A stretch of DNA of 64,000 nucleotides, taken from NCBI RefSeq assembly GCF_027530345.1, contig NZ_JAPZQK010000022.1:1-64000 (forward strand), in the 5' to 3' direction. The stretch's first letter is position 1. Each line of letters opens with the position of its first letter. Origin of the DNA: Silanimonas sp. (GTDB lineage: Bacteria; Pseudomonadota; Gammaproteobacteria; Xanthomonadales; Xanthomonadaceae). The translations under genes and the position numbers were made by a program. The notes under the pieces are model-generated. The model made no database searches, was not told the origin of the DNA, and saw only the letters and a program-made list of their open reading frames with translations. Below, in pieces: positions 8,250 to 17,964 of this stretch.

Positions 8250-9542
8250 TCAACCTGCCGGCGTGGCTGGAGGCGCGGTTCCGCCGCTGAGGCTGCGACG
8301 CGCGGCGCCGATTGCCGCGATGCGTGCCTTCTTCAAGGCCTCGCCGATGGCGGGCCCCGCGAGGCCTTCGCGCATCACGTCCTTCGCCTGCAGGGCGAGG
8401 GCGGCGTCACGGCAGGCGCGCAGCGCGCGGCCCTGCGGGTAGTCGGATTCGGCGTGGCCGAGACGCCCGCGCTTGTCGGCCTCGCAGACGAGGGCGAGCG
8501 CGTCGATGCGCGAGCCTTGGCGCAGGCCGCCGCAGCGTTCGATCAGTTCGTGGACGGTGGCATCGCGCAGTTCGTCGAAGCGGTGCACGTTGAGGTGTTC
8601 GCGGCAGGCGTCGGTGGCGAGCTGGCTCTCCGCGTTCGGCACCTTGAGCCGCGCACACAGGGCCGCCAGCGGCTTCAGGTCGGCGTGTTCGTGCATCGGA
8701 TGCCGGGGCAGCACGTCGGCCGGCGTCAGCGCCTTGCCGAGATCGTGCGTGAGCGCGGCGAAGCCGATGGCCGTGTCGCCGGCCGCGAGGCGCGCGGCCA
8801 TGTCGACGACCATCTCGACGTGTACGCCTGTGTCGACTTCCGGGTGGTACTCGGCGCGCTGCGGCACGCCGTAGAGCGCGTCGACCTCGGGCAGGACGAC
8901 GGCCAGCGCGCCGCAGGCGCGCAGGGTTTGCAGGAAGGCGGACGGCCGCGCTTCCCCGAGCGCGCGCTTGAGCTCCTGCCAGACGCGCTCGGGCACGAGG
9001 TGGGCGAGCTCGCCAGCCTCGACCATGCCGCGCATCAGGGCGAGCGTGTCGTCGTGCACGCGGAATCCGAGCGGCGCGAAGCGCGCCATGAAGCGTGCCG
9101 CGCGCAGTACGCGTAGCGGGTCTTCCGCAAAGGCCGGGCTGCAGTGGCGCAGCACGCGCGCTTCGAGGTCGGCGCGGCCCCCCAGCGGATCGACCAGCGT
9201 GCCGTCGTCCGCTTGCGCGATCGCATTGATGGTGAAGTCGCGGCGGCGCAGGTCGTCTTCGAGCGTCACCGTGCGATCGGCGTGGACGACGAAGCCGGTG
9301 TATCCGCGCCCGGATTTGCGCTCGGTGCGGGCCAGGGCGTATTCCTCGCCCGTGGCCGGATGCAGGAAGACCGGGAAATCGGCGCCAACGGTCTTGAAGC
9401 CCGCCGCGCGCATGGCTTCGGCGTCGGTGCCGACCACCACCCAATCGCGATCGCCGGGCGCACGGCCCAGCAGGGCGTCGCGCACGGCGCCGCCCACGAG
9501 GTAGACCGTGGCCTCAGCGGGCAACGCTGCGGTAGCGGTCAT
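8250..9542 (-). CDS. cca: CCA tRNA nucleotidyltransferase (multifunctional, with HD domain)
   Basis: A 430-aa class II nucleotidyltransferase that adds or repairs the 3' CCA of tRNAs. The nucleotidyl-transfer domain opens with [13 protein letters not shown] and the metal-binding GDRDWVVVG (Asp-x-Asp). [10 protein letters not shown] and [12 protein letters not shown] follow, as in bacterial Cca. An HD phosphohydrolase domain ([11 protein letters not shown], about residue 260) marks the gammaproteobacterial multifunctional type. The start at 9542 overlaps the end of the upstream gene by 29 bp, so the two are translationally coupled. Confidence 0.95.
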   Translation of the reverse strand: MTATAALPAEATVYLVGGAVRDALLGRAPGDRDWVVVGTDAEAMRAAGFKTVGADFPVFLHPATGEEYALARTERKSGRGYTGFVVHADRTVTLEDDLRRRDFTINAIAQADDGTLVDPLGGRADLEARVLRHCSPAFAEDPLRVLRAARFMARFAPLGFRVHDDTLALMRGMVEAGELAHLVPERVWQELKRALGEARPSAFLQTLRACGALAVVLPEVDALYGVPQRAEYHPEVDTGVHVEMVVDMAARLAAGDTAIGFAALTHDLGKALTPADVLPRHPMHEHADLKPLAALCARLKVPNAESQLATDACREHLNVHRFDELRDATVHELIERCGGLRQGSRIDALALVCEADKRGRLGHAESDYPQGRALRACRDAALALQAKDVMREGLAGPAIGEALKKARIAAIGAARRSLSGGTAPPATPAG

Positions 9543-10449
9543 AGCGCGGCTGCTTTTCGGCCGGCGAGCCCAGGATTGTGGCGAGCTGCTGGCCGATGCG
9601 CGTCGGCTCGATGCCCAGCTGGTGCAGGCCGTCGATGGCGCCGACGGAATCGAGCTTCAGCGAGCGGTAGTTGTCGGAGGAGAACGGCTTGCCGGGCACG
9701 AAGTCGAAGGCGAAGGCCTGCAGGCGCGCCAGCGCATCGGGCAGCGGCACCACCACCCGCTTCAGCCCGAGCTGCCGCGCTGTCAGGCGCACGAGGTCGC
9801 CGAGCGTCATCACGTCGGCGCCGTAGAGTTCGTAGACCTGCCCGATGGTGCTGCGCGAATGCAGGGCGCGGCGCATGGCCTCGACCACGTCGCCGACGTA
9901 CACCGGGGCAAACCGCGTGCCGGCTTTCGCCAGCGGCAGCACGGGGCTGAGCTTCAGCAGTTCGGCGAAGCGGCAGAAGAACCCGTCGCCGATGCCGAAG
10001 ACCACCGAGGGCTCGAAGATCGTCCAATCCAGCCCACTGGCTTTCACCGCGGCTTCCGCTTCACCGCGCGTCTTCAAATAGAAGCTGTCGCCGCGACCGG
10101 CGTTGAGCGAACTCATTTGCAGCAGCCGCTTCGTGCCCGCGAGCTGGCAGGCGGCGACGACGAGCTTGGTCAGCGCCACGTGCGCGCGATGGAAGCCGCG
10201 GCCGTTGTCACCGGCTTCGTTGAGGATGCCGACGAGGTTGATCACCGCGTCGGCACCGGCGAAGTTCGCCTTCAGCAGTTCGGGGTCGTAGACGTCGCCG
10301 GTGACCACGCGCGTGCCGGGCGGCAGCAGGCGCACGAGGTGGGCGTGCGGATTGCGCGAAAGCACCGTGAGCTGGTGGCCTTCCTGGGCGAGGCGGGCGA
10401 GGAGGACGCGGCCGACGAAACCGGTGGCGCCGAGCAGGGTGATCTTCAT
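9514..10449 (-). CDS. NAD(P)-binding Rossmann protein, complex I NDUFA9-like / atypical SDR
   Basis: The 311-aa product has an N-terminal dinucleotide-binding motif ([15 protein letters not shown]) and an atypical SDR fold with the NVVGIL-like segment INLVGILNE and a Lys in the active-site region. This matches the bacterial family related to mitochondrial complex I subunit NDUFA9 and NAD-dependent epimerases. Its exact substrate is unknown. It sits 10 bp after the transglycosylase gene and overlaps cca, forming a slt-like – reductase – cca cluster. Confidence 0.8.
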   Translation of the reverse strand: MKITLLGATGFVGRVLLARLAQEGHQLTVLSRNPHAHLVRLLPPGTRVVTGDVYDPELLKANFAGADAVINLVGILNEAGDNGRGFHRAHVALTKLVVAACQLAGTKRLLQMSSLNAGRGDSFYLKTRGEAEAAVKASGLDWTIFEPSVVFGIGDGFFCRFAELLKLSPVLPLAKAGTRFAPVYVGDVVEAMRRALHSRSTIGQVYELYGADVMTLGDLVRLTARQLGLKRVVVPLPDALARLQAFAFDFVPGKPFSSDNYRSLKLDSVGAIDGLHQLGIEPTRIGQQLATILGSPAEKQPRYDRYRSVAR

Positions 10450-10459
10450 GGTCGGACCT

Positions 10460-12439
10460 TCAGCGGGCGGTGGGAGTGGCCGTGGGCGCGGTGGCGTCGG
10501 GCACGGTGGTGCAGGCGAACTGCCGTGGCACGTGTTCGTCGCTGCCTTCGAGGCGATCGGTGAGCGAGCGGGTGCGACCGTCGAGGCGCCAGTCGTAGAT
10601 CACGCTGAAAGCCAGCACGCGCGGCACGTACTCGCGGGTTTCCTTGAACGGGATGGTCTCGATCCAGTAATCGGCGGGCAGCGCCGGGCGCGCGGCCATC
10701 CAACGCTGCACGGCGCCCTGGCCGGCGTTGTAGGCCGCGATGGCGCGGTAGGCGAGGCCGCCGTTGTCGCCGATGCGCTGGGCGAGGTAGGCGGTGCCCA
10801 AGGGCACGTTCAATTCGGGGCGGAACAGGCTGTCGGCGCCCTGCCACGGCAGGCCGAGGCGCCGCGACACGCCTTCCGCCGTCGATGGGAGGAGTTGCAT
10901 CAGGCCGCGCGCGTTGGCGGGCGAGCGCGCGTCCGGCATGAAGGCGCTCTCGGCGCGGGTGAGTGCCGCCACCAGCGAGGGCTCGAGGCCGTTCTTGCGG
11001 GACTCGCGACGGATCAGCGTCTCGTGGTGCAGCGGGAAGCGCAACGTGTAGTACTGCAGCGCCTGCGGATTCGCCGGCATGCCGAACAGGGCGCGGTCGT
11101 ACCAGCGCGCCTGCATCGCTTTCCGCACGGCGAGCACGCGGCGCGTGTCGTCCATGCGCTCGACCGCCGCCTGCCACTCCAGCGCGGCCAGCGCGGGGCG
11201 CTTGATGCGGAACAGCTCGATGGCGCGGGCCAGGGCGGCGTTGCGCTCGACGTCGCGGCCGATGCGACGGTCGTCGGACGGATCGCGCGGGCACAGCGCG
11301 TAGGGCGTTCCGGCGCGATCGGCGGCGAGGAAGCCGTGGAAGGTCGGGCTTTTCGCGGCGGCGGCGAACAGCGGCGCGGCGGCCGCGGCATCGCCGAGGT
11401 CCTCGCGCAGTCGCGCTTCGAAGTACTGCCACTGCGCGGTGGCGCGAAGCGCGCCGGGCATGCGTTCGATGGCCTTCAGCGCCCCGGCGCGGTCGTCGCG
11501 CGCCAGCGCCTCGCGCACGGCCCAGCCGTGCAGGGCTTCGTCGAAGGCCGCGTCGGGCACGGCGGCGAGCCGGCGGGCCGACTCTGCGCCGTAGCTGGCG
11601 GCGGTCCACAGCGCGATGGCGGCGCGCACGGCGCCGTGCTCGCGGCTTCCGGCGGGCAGCAGCGAGGCGTTGGAGGCCAAGGCGCGCTCGGCGGCACCGG
11701 GATCGCGGCGCGCGAGGCGCGACAGGCCGATCTCGCCCATCGCGCGGCTGCGGGTGTCCTTCGGCCACTGCCCGGCGCGGGCATGCGGCACATCGATGAA
11801 GGCGGCGTAGTCGCGGATCAGCGCCAGCTCGGCCTCGGGGAGGTTGCGCGCCGCGGCGCGCATCAGCCCGGTGTTGCCGGCGCGCGCGGCGAGTTCGATG
11901 CGCTGCCAGCGCAGCGCGGGCGTGAGGTCGCCGCGCTGGGCCAGCGCGGTGAATACCGGGTCGCAGGCGGCGGGCTGGGAATCGGCGCTGAGCCAGAGGC
12001 CGGTGGCGGCCTGCACCCAGGCGGCGTCGACGGCGTTGGTGGCGAGCGTCGCCTGCAGCGTGAAGCATTGCAGCGTGACGTCGCCGCCGGGCCGGTCGTG
12101 GGCAAGGAAGTCCGACCAGCGGCCTTCGGCGGCCGCCCGCCGCAGCCAGGCTTGGCGAAGTCGCGTGGCGGCAGGCTGCGGGCCGAGGTCTTCGAGCAGT
12201 TCGCCGAGCGTTTCGCGGTTGATGTGGTGGAGTTCGCGCTCGCGCACCAGCACTTCGAGCCAGCCGGACAAGGGGTGCGACTGCAGGCGGGCGACGTCGG
12301 CCAGCTTGAGTTGGCCGCGGTCAGCCGCTTCGAAGGCGGCCTGCACTTCGGCGCGCCGCACGGAGGGCGACTCGCCCTGAGCCGCGCTTGCCGCGACAAT
12401 GCCGCCGATGAGGGCGACGGAAAAGAAGAGGTTTCGCAT
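10460..12439 (-). CDS. slt: Soluble lytic murein transglycosylase
   Basis: A 659-aa periplasmic enzyme that cleaves peptidoglycan between MurNAc and GlcNAc with formation of 1,6-anhydroMurNAc. It has a signal peptide (residues 1-22), a long alpha-helical superhelix (about 30-450) and a C-terminal lysozyme-like domain. Catalytic Glu is about residue 497 in LTRAESAF, followed by GLMQLLPSTA and AYNAGQGAVQRW, the conserved Slt70 motifs. Length and order match the Slt70 family. It is transcribed away from the divergent TauE-like gene 29 bp upstream. Confidence 0.92.
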   Translation of the reverse strand: MRNLFFSVALIGGIVAASAAQGESPSVRRAEVQAAFEAADRGQLKLADVARLQSHPLSGWLEVLVRERELHHINRETLGELLEDLGPQPAATRLRQAWLRRAAAEGRWSDFLAHDRPGGDVTLQCFTLQATLATNAVDAAWVQAATGLWLSADSQPAACDPVFTALAQRGDLTPALRWQRIELAARAGNTGLMRAAARNLPEAELALIRDYAAFIDVPHARAGQWPKDTRSRAMGEIGLSRLARRDPGAAERALASNASLLPAGSREHGAVRAAIALWTAASYGAESARRLAAVPDAAFDEALHGWAVREALARDDRAGALKAIERMPGALRATAQWQYFEARLREDLGDAAAAAPLFAAAAKSPTFHGFLAADRAGTPYALCPRDPSDDRRIGRDVERNAALARAIELFRIKRPALAALEWQAAVERMDDTRRVLAVRKAMQARWYDRALFGMPANPQALQYYTLRFPLHHETLIRRESRKNGLEPSLVAALTRAESAFMPDARSPANARGLMQLLPSTAEGVSRRLGLPWQGADSLFRPELNVPLGTAYLAQRIGDNGGLAYRAIAAYNAGQGAVQRWMAARPALPADYWIETIPFKETREYVPRVLAFSVIYDWRLDGRTRSLTDRLEGSDEHVPRQFACTTVPDATAPTATPTAR

Positions 12440-12468
12440 GCCGGCCAGTGTAACGGAGCCCCCGCGTG

Positions 12469-13314
12469 ATGCCTGAGTTCACCTGGGCCGTATTCCCGCT
12501 GCTCGGCAGCGTCGCCGGCGTGCTCGCCGGGTTGTTGGGCATCGGTGGCGGCATCGTGCTGGTCGCGGCCCTTGTTGCTCTGTTGCCGCTGTTCGGAGTG
12601 CCGTCCGACGCGGTGATGCACGTGGCGCTGGCCACCTCGCTGGCGTCGATCATCGTCACCGCCAGCGCCTCGGCGAACGCGCACCGCAAGCGCGGCAGCG
12701 TGCTGTGGCCGACGGTGGTGTGGTTGGCGCCGGGACTGGTGCTGGGCGGAATGGCCGGCAGCGTGTGGGCGATCGGCGTCGACGGGGCGACTCTGGCTAC
12801 CTTGGTCGGCGCGTTCTGCTTGCTCATGGCAGCGCGCATGGCGTGGCCAGCACGTCCCGCAGCGCCCGCTGCGCCGGGCGATTCGATCATCGCCGCTGTG
12901 CCCCGCGGGCCGTGGTTGGGCGTGGCCGGCGGCGTCATCGGTGCGGTGTCGGCGGTGGTGGGCATCGGTGGCGGCAGCCTCACGGTGCCGCTGCTGGTGT
13001 CGCGCGGCGTCGCGACGGTGCGCGCCGTCGGCACCTCCTCCGCCTGCGGCGTGGTGATCGCGGCGGCCAGTGCCGCGACCTATGCGTTGGTGCCGTCGAT
13101 GGGTGCGACGGCTCCGTCGGCTGCGGTCGAGGCGACGAAAGCCTTCGGGATGGTCGGCCACGTGCACGTGCCGGCCGCGGTCGGCATCGGCCTCGGGGCG
13201 TGGTTCGCGGCGCCCTACGGCGTGCGCCTCGCGCATCGGCTGAGCGGCGTGGCGCTGGCGCGGGTCTTCGCCGTCGCGCTGGCTTCGGTGGGCGTGGCCT
13301 TGCTCTGGCCCTGA
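12469..13314 (+). CDS. TauE/SafE-family (sulfite exporter-like) membrane protein
   Basis: A membrane protein of about 281 aa with two homologous halves, each opening with a glycine-rich segment (GVLAGLLGIGGGIVLV and GAVSAVVGIGGGSLTVPLL), the hallmark of the TauE/SafE (DUF81) family. Members move sulfite, sulfonates or related organic anions; the substrate here is unknown. A GTG at 12466 and an ATG at 12469 are both possible starts behind GGAG (12455-12458). The ATG is preferred. Confidence 0.85.
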   Translation: MPEFTWAVFPLLGSVAGVLAGLLGIGGGIVLVAALVALLPLFGVPSDAVMHVALATSLASIIVTASASANAHRKRGSVLWPTVVWLAPGLVLGGMAGSVWAIGVDGATLATLVGAFCLLMAARMAWPARPAAPAAPGDSIIAAVPRGPWLGVAGGVIGAVSAVVGIGGGSLTVPLLVSRGVATVRAVGTSSACGVVIAAASAATYALVPSMGATAPSAAVEATKAFGMVGHVHVPAAVGIGLGAWFAAPYGVRLAHRLSGVALARVFAVALASVGVALLWP

Positions 13315-13321
13315 CGCGGCT

Positions 13322-14068
13322 TCAGGCCGCGGAGGGCGAGACGTTTCCGAGCGGTTCCAGCGTCACTGCCACCGCCATGTGATCCGAGCCTGCCGCCGGC
13401 AGGGCGCGGTACTCGCCGACCCGGAAGCCCGCGGTGAAGACGTGGTCGAGCGAGCGCGTCGGGCCCCAGCTCGGGAAGGTCGCGATCGGCTCGGGCGGCG
13501 GCATCAGCGCGGTGCGCCGGTACAGGCCTTCGAACTCGCGCGACGTGGCCGGGCAGTTGAAATCACCCATCAGCACGAGGCGCGTCTCATCGGCGAGCAA
13601 CTCGCCGAGGAAATCCAGCTGCTGCTGACGCGAGGCGACGCCTAGCGAGAGGTGGGTGACCGCCAGCGTCCACGCGGCTTCGCCTTCGCCGAAGCGGGCG
13701 AGCATCACGCCGCGGCCGCCCAGTCGGCCGGGCAGGGCGTAATCCAACACCGTGGCGGGCGCGATGCGCGACAGCAGGCCGTTGGCGCTGCTGGCAATGC
13801 GGCTGACGCGGCGGTTCGGCTGGTGGCTCCAGAACGGAAAGCCCCCGCGTTCGGCGAGGGCTTGGGTCTGGTTGGTGAACCCGGAGCGCAGGCTGCCGGG
13901 GTCGCTTTCCTGCAGGCCGACGATGTCGAAAGGCCGGGCCAGTTCCGCGAGGGCGTCGAGGTTGCGCTGCTTGCCGTTCGGCAACACGTGCCCCCAGCCC
14001 CGCACCACGTAATCGCGGTAGGCGCGGGTGCTGTGGCCGGCCTGGATGTTGGCGCTCAGCAGGCGCAG
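13322..14068 (-). CDS. Endonuclease/exonuclease/phosphatase (EEP) family hydrolase, non-canonical start
   Basis: An EEP-fold metal-dependent phosphohydrolase of about 248 aa. Seen motifs are LLSANIQAG at the N-terminus, DIVGLQESDPGS (metal-binding Glu), LVLMGDFNCP (Asp and Asn) and the terminal GSDHMAVAV (Asp-His). The reading frame continues upstream of the first GTG (14008) into clearly conserved sequence with no ATG, GTG or TTG before it enters dsbA. A CTG at 14068 with AAAGG 8 bases upstream is the best candidate start. The true substrate (nucleic acid or phosphoester) is unknown. It lies 11 bp after dsbA. Confidence 0.8.
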   Translation of the reverse strand: MRLLSANIQAGHSTRAYRDYVVRGWGHVLPNGKQRNLDALAELARPFDIVGLQESDPGSLRSGFTNQTQALAERGGFPFWSHQPNRRVSRIASSANGLLSRIAPATVLDYALPGRLGGRGVMLARFGEGEAAWTLAVTHLSLGVASRQQQLDFLGELLADETRLVLMGDFNCPATSREFEGLYRRTALMPPPEPIATFPSWGPTRSLDHVFTAGFRVGEYRALPAAGSDHMAVAVTLEPLGNVSPSAA

Positions 14069-14079
14069 CGGCGAGGCCT

Positions 14080-14772
14080 TTAGCGGGCCGGAGCGGGCTT
14101 CGGCGCGGCGGCGGGCGCAGCCGCCGGACGGGCCGGTGCGGCGGCGCGCTCCATGGCCAGCACGTGGTCGAGCGTTCGCAGCATGCCCTCGAAGCCGCCT
14201 TCCGGCGTCAGCATCACCCTGTACTTGCCGTTGACGATGATGGTGGGGGTGCCGATGGCGCCGGTTCGTTGGGCGAACTGCTTGGAGCGGTTGACCCTCG
14301 ACGAGACGCCGAAGCTGTTCATCGTGTCGAGCATTTCTTGGCGGTTCAGGCCGAGACCGGCATAGGCGTCGGCGATTTCATCAAGCGAGCCGGTCTTGAT
14401 CTTCCGCTCGATGTGGAAGGCCTTGAACATGCCATCGTGCGTGCGCTCCGTCGCGCCCAAGGCCTCGGCGGCGAAGAAGCCGCGGGCGAGGTTGTCAATG
14501 GCGGCACCGAAGGCTGCATGGACGTAGGTCACGCGTACATCGGGGCGTTGCTGCGCCTTCCAGCGCGCGAAGACCGGTTGGAAGCCGGCGCAGGCAGGAC
14601 AGTGGTAACTGAAGATCTCGGCGATCTCGATCTTGCCGGGCGGGCCGAAGGTCGGCTGGGCCGGGGAGATCACTTCGTAGTCGGTGCCGAGGCGCGGCGC
14701 GCCAGCTGCGGCCTGGGCGACGCTGAGGCCGGGAACGACAAGGGCGGCAAGCAGGGCGAGCGAGCGGAGCAT
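14080..14772 (-). CDS. dsbA: Thiol:disulfide interchange protein, DsbA family
   Basis: A 230-aa periplasmic oxidoreductase that introduces disulfide bonds into exported proteins. A signal peptide (about 1-22, ending near AQAAAG) precedes a thioredoxin fold with the active site FSYHCPACAGFQ (CPAC, where E. coli DsbA has CPHC). The cis-proline loop reads GAIGTPTIIVNGKYRV. A low-complexity Ala/Pro tail ends the protein. It lies downstream of cytochrome c4, separated by a terminator. Confidence 0.92.
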   Translation of the reverse strand: MLRSLALLAALVVPGLSVAQAAAGAPRLGTDYEVISPAQPTFGPPGKIEIAEIFSYHCPACAGFQPVFARWKAQQRPDVRVTYVHAAFGAAIDNLARGFFAAEALGATERTHDGMFKAFHIERKIKTGSLDEIADAYAGLGLNRQEMLDTMNSFGVSSRVNRSKQFAQRTGAIGTPTIIVNGKYRVMLTPEGGFEGMLRTLDHVLAMERAAAPARPAAAPAAAPKPAPAR

Positions 14773-14790
14773 CGGGAATCCTCGGGTCGG

Positions 14791-14820
14791 AAAAGAAAAG
14801 CCGGCGGGAGACCGCCGGCT
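14791..14820 (-). terminator. Intrinsic terminator after cytochrome c4
   Basis: AGCCGGCGG (14799-14807) and CCGCCGGCT (14812-14820) form a 9-bp GC stem with a 4-base loop. Read leftward the stem is followed by TTTTCTTTT (14791-14798 region), a classic factor-independent terminator for the leftward cytochrome gene. Confidence 0.85.
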
Positions 14821-14864
14821 CGGGAGTTCAGAACGCGGGGCGGGCGGAAAGTTCCCGCCGCCGA

Positions 14865-15701
14865 TCAGCGGGCGGCCGTGGCGTCGACCGGCGCGGCGTC
14901 GCGGACGTCGTGCAGGCCCTGCAGGTAGCTGGCCAGCGAGTCGATCTCTTCGTCGGTCAGGTTGCGGGCGACGGCCGACATGATGGCGTTGGCGTTGCCG
15001 TCCTTGCCCCAGACCGCGCCGTCGCGGAAGGCGCGCAACTGCACGGCGGTGTACTGCGCGTGCTGGGCATGGAGGGCCGGCCAGCTGGGACCGGGCACGC
15101 CGGCGCCCGTCGGGCCGTGGCAGGCGGCGCAGGACGGAATGCCGCGCGCCGGGTCACCGGAGCGGTAGAGCTTCTGGCCGACCTGATAGAACTTGCGACC
15201 GGCGTTCGGGCCTTCGGCGATCACGGTCTCGTCGGCGACGCCCGGGCGCGGGGCTTGCTTGGCGAAGTAGGCGCCGATGTCGCGCATGTCCTGCGAGGAC
15301 AGCGTGGCGGCGAAGCCGAGCATGATCGCGTTGTCACGCTCGCCGCTCTTGTACAGCGCCAGCTGGCGGGCGATGTAGTGCTCGTGCTGGCCGGCGAGGT
15401 TGGGGTACTGCGGGTCGGCGGCATTGCCGTCGGCGCCGTGGCAGGCGGCACAGGCGGCAGCCTTGGCTTCGCCGGCGGTGGCATCGCCCGGATTGGCCGG
15501 GCCGTCGGCCGGCAGTTCGGCAGCGACCGCGACGGGGGCCTCCTCGGCGGGCGTCACGGCAGCGGGCGTTTCCGCGGCCGGCGCTTCCGCCGCGGCGGGT
15601 GCAGCGGCCGGGGCTTCGGTCGACTGGGCGATCGCGACGCCGGCCAGGGCGAGCGCCGTACCCACGGCGGCTCCAACGGCAAGGATGCGCTTCAGCGTCA
15701 T
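14865..15701 (-). CDS. Cytochrome c4-type diheme cytochrome c
   Basis: A 278-aa periplasmic electron carrier. A signal peptide (about 1-26) is followed by an unusually long Ala/Pro/Glu-rich linker (to about residue 70). Two cytochrome c domains follow, each with a CAACHG heme-binding motif. Cytochrome c4 passes electrons from the bc1 complex to terminal oxidases. The start at 15701 is chosen because a typical signal peptide begins there; the frame is open further upstream without supporting signals. It is divergent from engB. Confidence 0.9.
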   Translation of the reverse strand: MTLKRILAVGAAVGTALALAGVAIAQSTEAPAAAPAAAEAPAAETPAAVTPAEEAPVAVAAELPADGPANPGDATAGEAKAAACAACHGADGNAADPQYPNLAGQHEHYIARQLALYKSGERDNAIMLGFAATLSSQDMRDIGAYFAKQAPRPGVADETVIAEGPNAGRKFYQVGQKLYRSGDPARGIPSCAACHGPTGAGVPGPSWPALHAQHAQYTAVQLRAFRDGAVWGKDGNANAIMSAVARNLTDEEIDSLASYLQGLHDVRDAAPVDATAAR

Positions 15702-15902
15702 GCGGACACTCCGGTGTTCAAGGCAGGTGAGACGGAACTGGGCCGGGGCGGCGAAGCCGCGGCAGGACGTTGGATTATCCCAGCCGGCTCGGCGGCGGGT
15801 CAACGAAGGCCGGGTGGCCCCGGGGCAGGCCCGTCGGCGGCCGGGCTTCCGGGGTGGCCCGCCAACCCCCACACTCTGCGGCCGAACGTGCAAGGACACC
15901 CG

Positions 15903-16505
15903 ATGGCCACCAACCACCTGCAGAACGCCGAGTACCTGAAGGCGGCGCACCTGCCGCACCAGTTGCCGGACGACACCGGGCAGGAGGTGGCGTTCGCCGG
16001 CCGGTCGAATGCCGGCAAATCGAGCGCGCTGAACGCGATCTGCCAGCGCAACGGACTGGCGCGGACCTCCAAGACCCCGGGGCGCACCCAGCAGCTGGTG
16101 TACTTCCAGGTCCGTCCGGAGCACTACCTCGTCGACCTGCCGGGCTACGGTTATGCCGAGGTGCCGCTGCATCTGCGCGAGCATTGGAAGGCTTTCATCG
16201 AGGGCTACTTCCAGAGCCGGAAGGCGCTGACGGGCCTGGTGGTGGTGATGGACAGCCGCCACCCGCTCAAGGATTACGACCGCCAGATGGTGGACTTCGC
16301 CTTTCGTCGCAACCTCAATTGCCACGTGCTGCTGACCAAGGCCGACAAGCTCTCGCGCAGCGCGCAGGCGCAGACCCTGGCGAAAGTGCGCAAGGAACTG
16401 GGCGGCGTGGCTTCGGCGCAGCTGTTCTCGTCGCCGGACAAGCTCGGCGTCGAGGAGGCCCGTGCGGTGGTCAGCGGCTGGCTGGGACTCGCGAAGGCGG
16501 AGTGA
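15903..16505 (+). CDS. engB: Ribosome biogenesis GTP-binding protein EngB/YihA
   Basis: A 200-aa GTPase needed for assembly of the 50S ribosomal subunit. G1 is AFAGRSNAGKSSALN, G3 is LVDLPGYGYAEVP and G4 is LLTKADKLS, in the expected order. The length is normal for the family. The start at 15903 opens MATNHLQNAEYL, as in Xanthomonadales homologues. It is divergent from cytochrome c4. Confidence 0.95.
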   Translation: MATNHLQNAEYLKAAHLPHQLPDDTGQEVAFAGRSNAGKSSALNAICQRNGLARTSKTPGRTQQLVYFQVRPEHYLVDLPGYGYAEVPLHLREHWKAFIEGYFQSRKALTGLVVVMDSRHPLKDYDRQMVDFAFRRNLNCHVLLTKADKLSRSAQAQTLAKVRKELGGVASAQLFSSPDKLGVEEARAVVSGWLGLAKAE

Positions 16506-16572
16506 CGGTTCGCCTTGCGGTCGTCACGTACCGCCCCCATCGTCATCGGGTTCCCTTGCCAAGGTTTCACGA

Positions 16573-17937
16573 ATGTCCGGACCGAGCGTCGAGAAGACCA
16601 CGCCCATCGAGGGCCGTGCGCAGCTGATCGAGTACCTGGCGTCCGGCAACAAGCCGCCCGCCGATTGGCGCATTGGCACCGAGCACGAGAAGTTCGGTTT
16701 CCGCCACGAGGACCTGAAACCGATTCCCTACGAGGGTGAGCGCGGCATCCGCGCGCTGCTCGAAGGCATCGCCAAGTTCGGCTGGGAGCGCGTCGAGGAG
16801 AACGGGCACCTGATCGCGCTGGTGCAGGACAAGGCCTCGGTGACCCTGGAGCCGGCGGGCCAGCTCGAGCTTTCCGGCGCACCGCTGGAGACCATCCACG
16901 ACACCTGCCGCGAGACCGCGCAGCACCTCTATGAAGTGAAGGCCGCCGCCGACCCGCTGCGCCTCGGCTTCCTCGGCATGGGCTTCCAGCCGAAATGGCG
17001 CCGCGACGAGATGCCGTGGATGCCCAAGGGCCGCTACAAGATCATGCGCGAGTACATGCCGAAGGTCGGCTCGCTCGGGCTCGACATGATGACGCGCACC
17101 TGCACCATCCAGACCAACCTCGATTTCTCGAGCGAGGCGGACATGGTGAAGAAGTTCCGCGTCTCGCTGGCGCTGCAGCCGGTGGCCACGGCGCTGTTCG
17201 CCGATTCGCCGTTCACGGAAGGGAAGCCGAACGGCTTCATGAGCTTCCGCAGCAACGTCTGGACCGACACCGACGCGGACCGCACCGGCCTGCTGGATTT
17301 CGTATTCGAGGACGGCTTCTCGTTCGAGCGCTACGTCGATTACCTGCTCGACGTGCCGATGTACTTCGTCTACCGCGACGGCCAGTACATCGATGCCTCG
17401 GGCAAGAGCTTCCGCGCCTTCATGGACGGCAAGCTCGACGTGATGCCGGGCGAGCGCCCGTCGATGCGCGACTTCAGCGACCACCTCACCACCGCCTTCC
17501 CCGAGGTTCGGCTGAAGAAGTACCTCGAGATGCGCGGCGCCGACGGTGGGCCGTGGAATCGCATCTGCGCGCTGTCCGCCTACTGGGTGGGCCTGCTGTA
17601 TGACGATGCGTCGCTCGATGCCGCGTGGGACCTCGTCAAGGACTTCACGCTGGAAGAGCGCCATGCCTTGCGCGACGGCGTGCCGCGCCACGGCTTCAAG
17701 CTGCCCTTCCGCGGCGCGACGATGCGCGAATTGGCGATGGAGTCGCTGAAGATCAGCGAAGCCGGATTGAAGCGCCGTTCGCGCCTGAACCGCAGCGGCG
17801 CGAGCGAAGCGGTGTACCTCGAGCCGCTGATCGAGATGGCGCTGGCGAACCAGACGGCCGCCGAGCGCAAGCTCGAACTGTTCCACGGCGAATGGAACGG
17901 CAGCATTGATCCCTTGTTCAAGGAATTCGCCTACTGA
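16573..17937 (+). CDS. gshA: Glutamate-cysteine ligase, plant/Xanthomonas type (GCS2 family)
   Basis: A 454-aa enzyme for the first step of glutathione synthesis, joining glutamate and cysteine with ATP. The N-terminal segment DWRIGTEHEKFGF and the central MLRTCTIQTNLDFSSE-like segment (MMTRTCTIQTNLDF) are signatures of the GCS2 superfamily used by plants and by alpha- and gamma-proteobacteria such as Xanthomonas, distinct from E. coli GshA. AAGG at 16561-16564 lies 8 bases before the ATG at 16573, which supports this start. Confidence 0.9.
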   Translation: MSGPSVEKTTPIEGRAQLIEYLASGNKPPADWRIGTEHEKFGFRHEDLKPIPYEGERGIRALLEGIAKFGWERVEENGHLIALVQDKASVTLEPAGQLELSGAPLETIHDTCRETAQHLYEVKAAADPLRLGFLGMGFQPKWRRDEMPWMPKGRYKIMREYMPKVGSLGLDMMTRTCTIQTNLDFSSEADMVKKFRVSLALQPVATALFADSPFTEGKPNGFMSFRSNVWTDTDADRTGLLDFVFEDGFSFERYVDYLLDVPMYFVYRDGQYIDASGKSFRAFMDGKLDVMPGERPSMRDFSDHLTTAFPEVRLKKYLEMRGADGGPWNRICALSAYWVGLLYDDASLDAAWDLVKDFTLEERHALRDGVPRHGFKLPFRGATMRELAMESLKISEAGLKRRSRLNRSGASEAVYLEPLIEMALANQTAAERKLELFHGEWNGSIDPLFKEFAY

Positions 17938-17964
17938 GCCCGGCCGCGCGCGGCCGCGGCGGGT

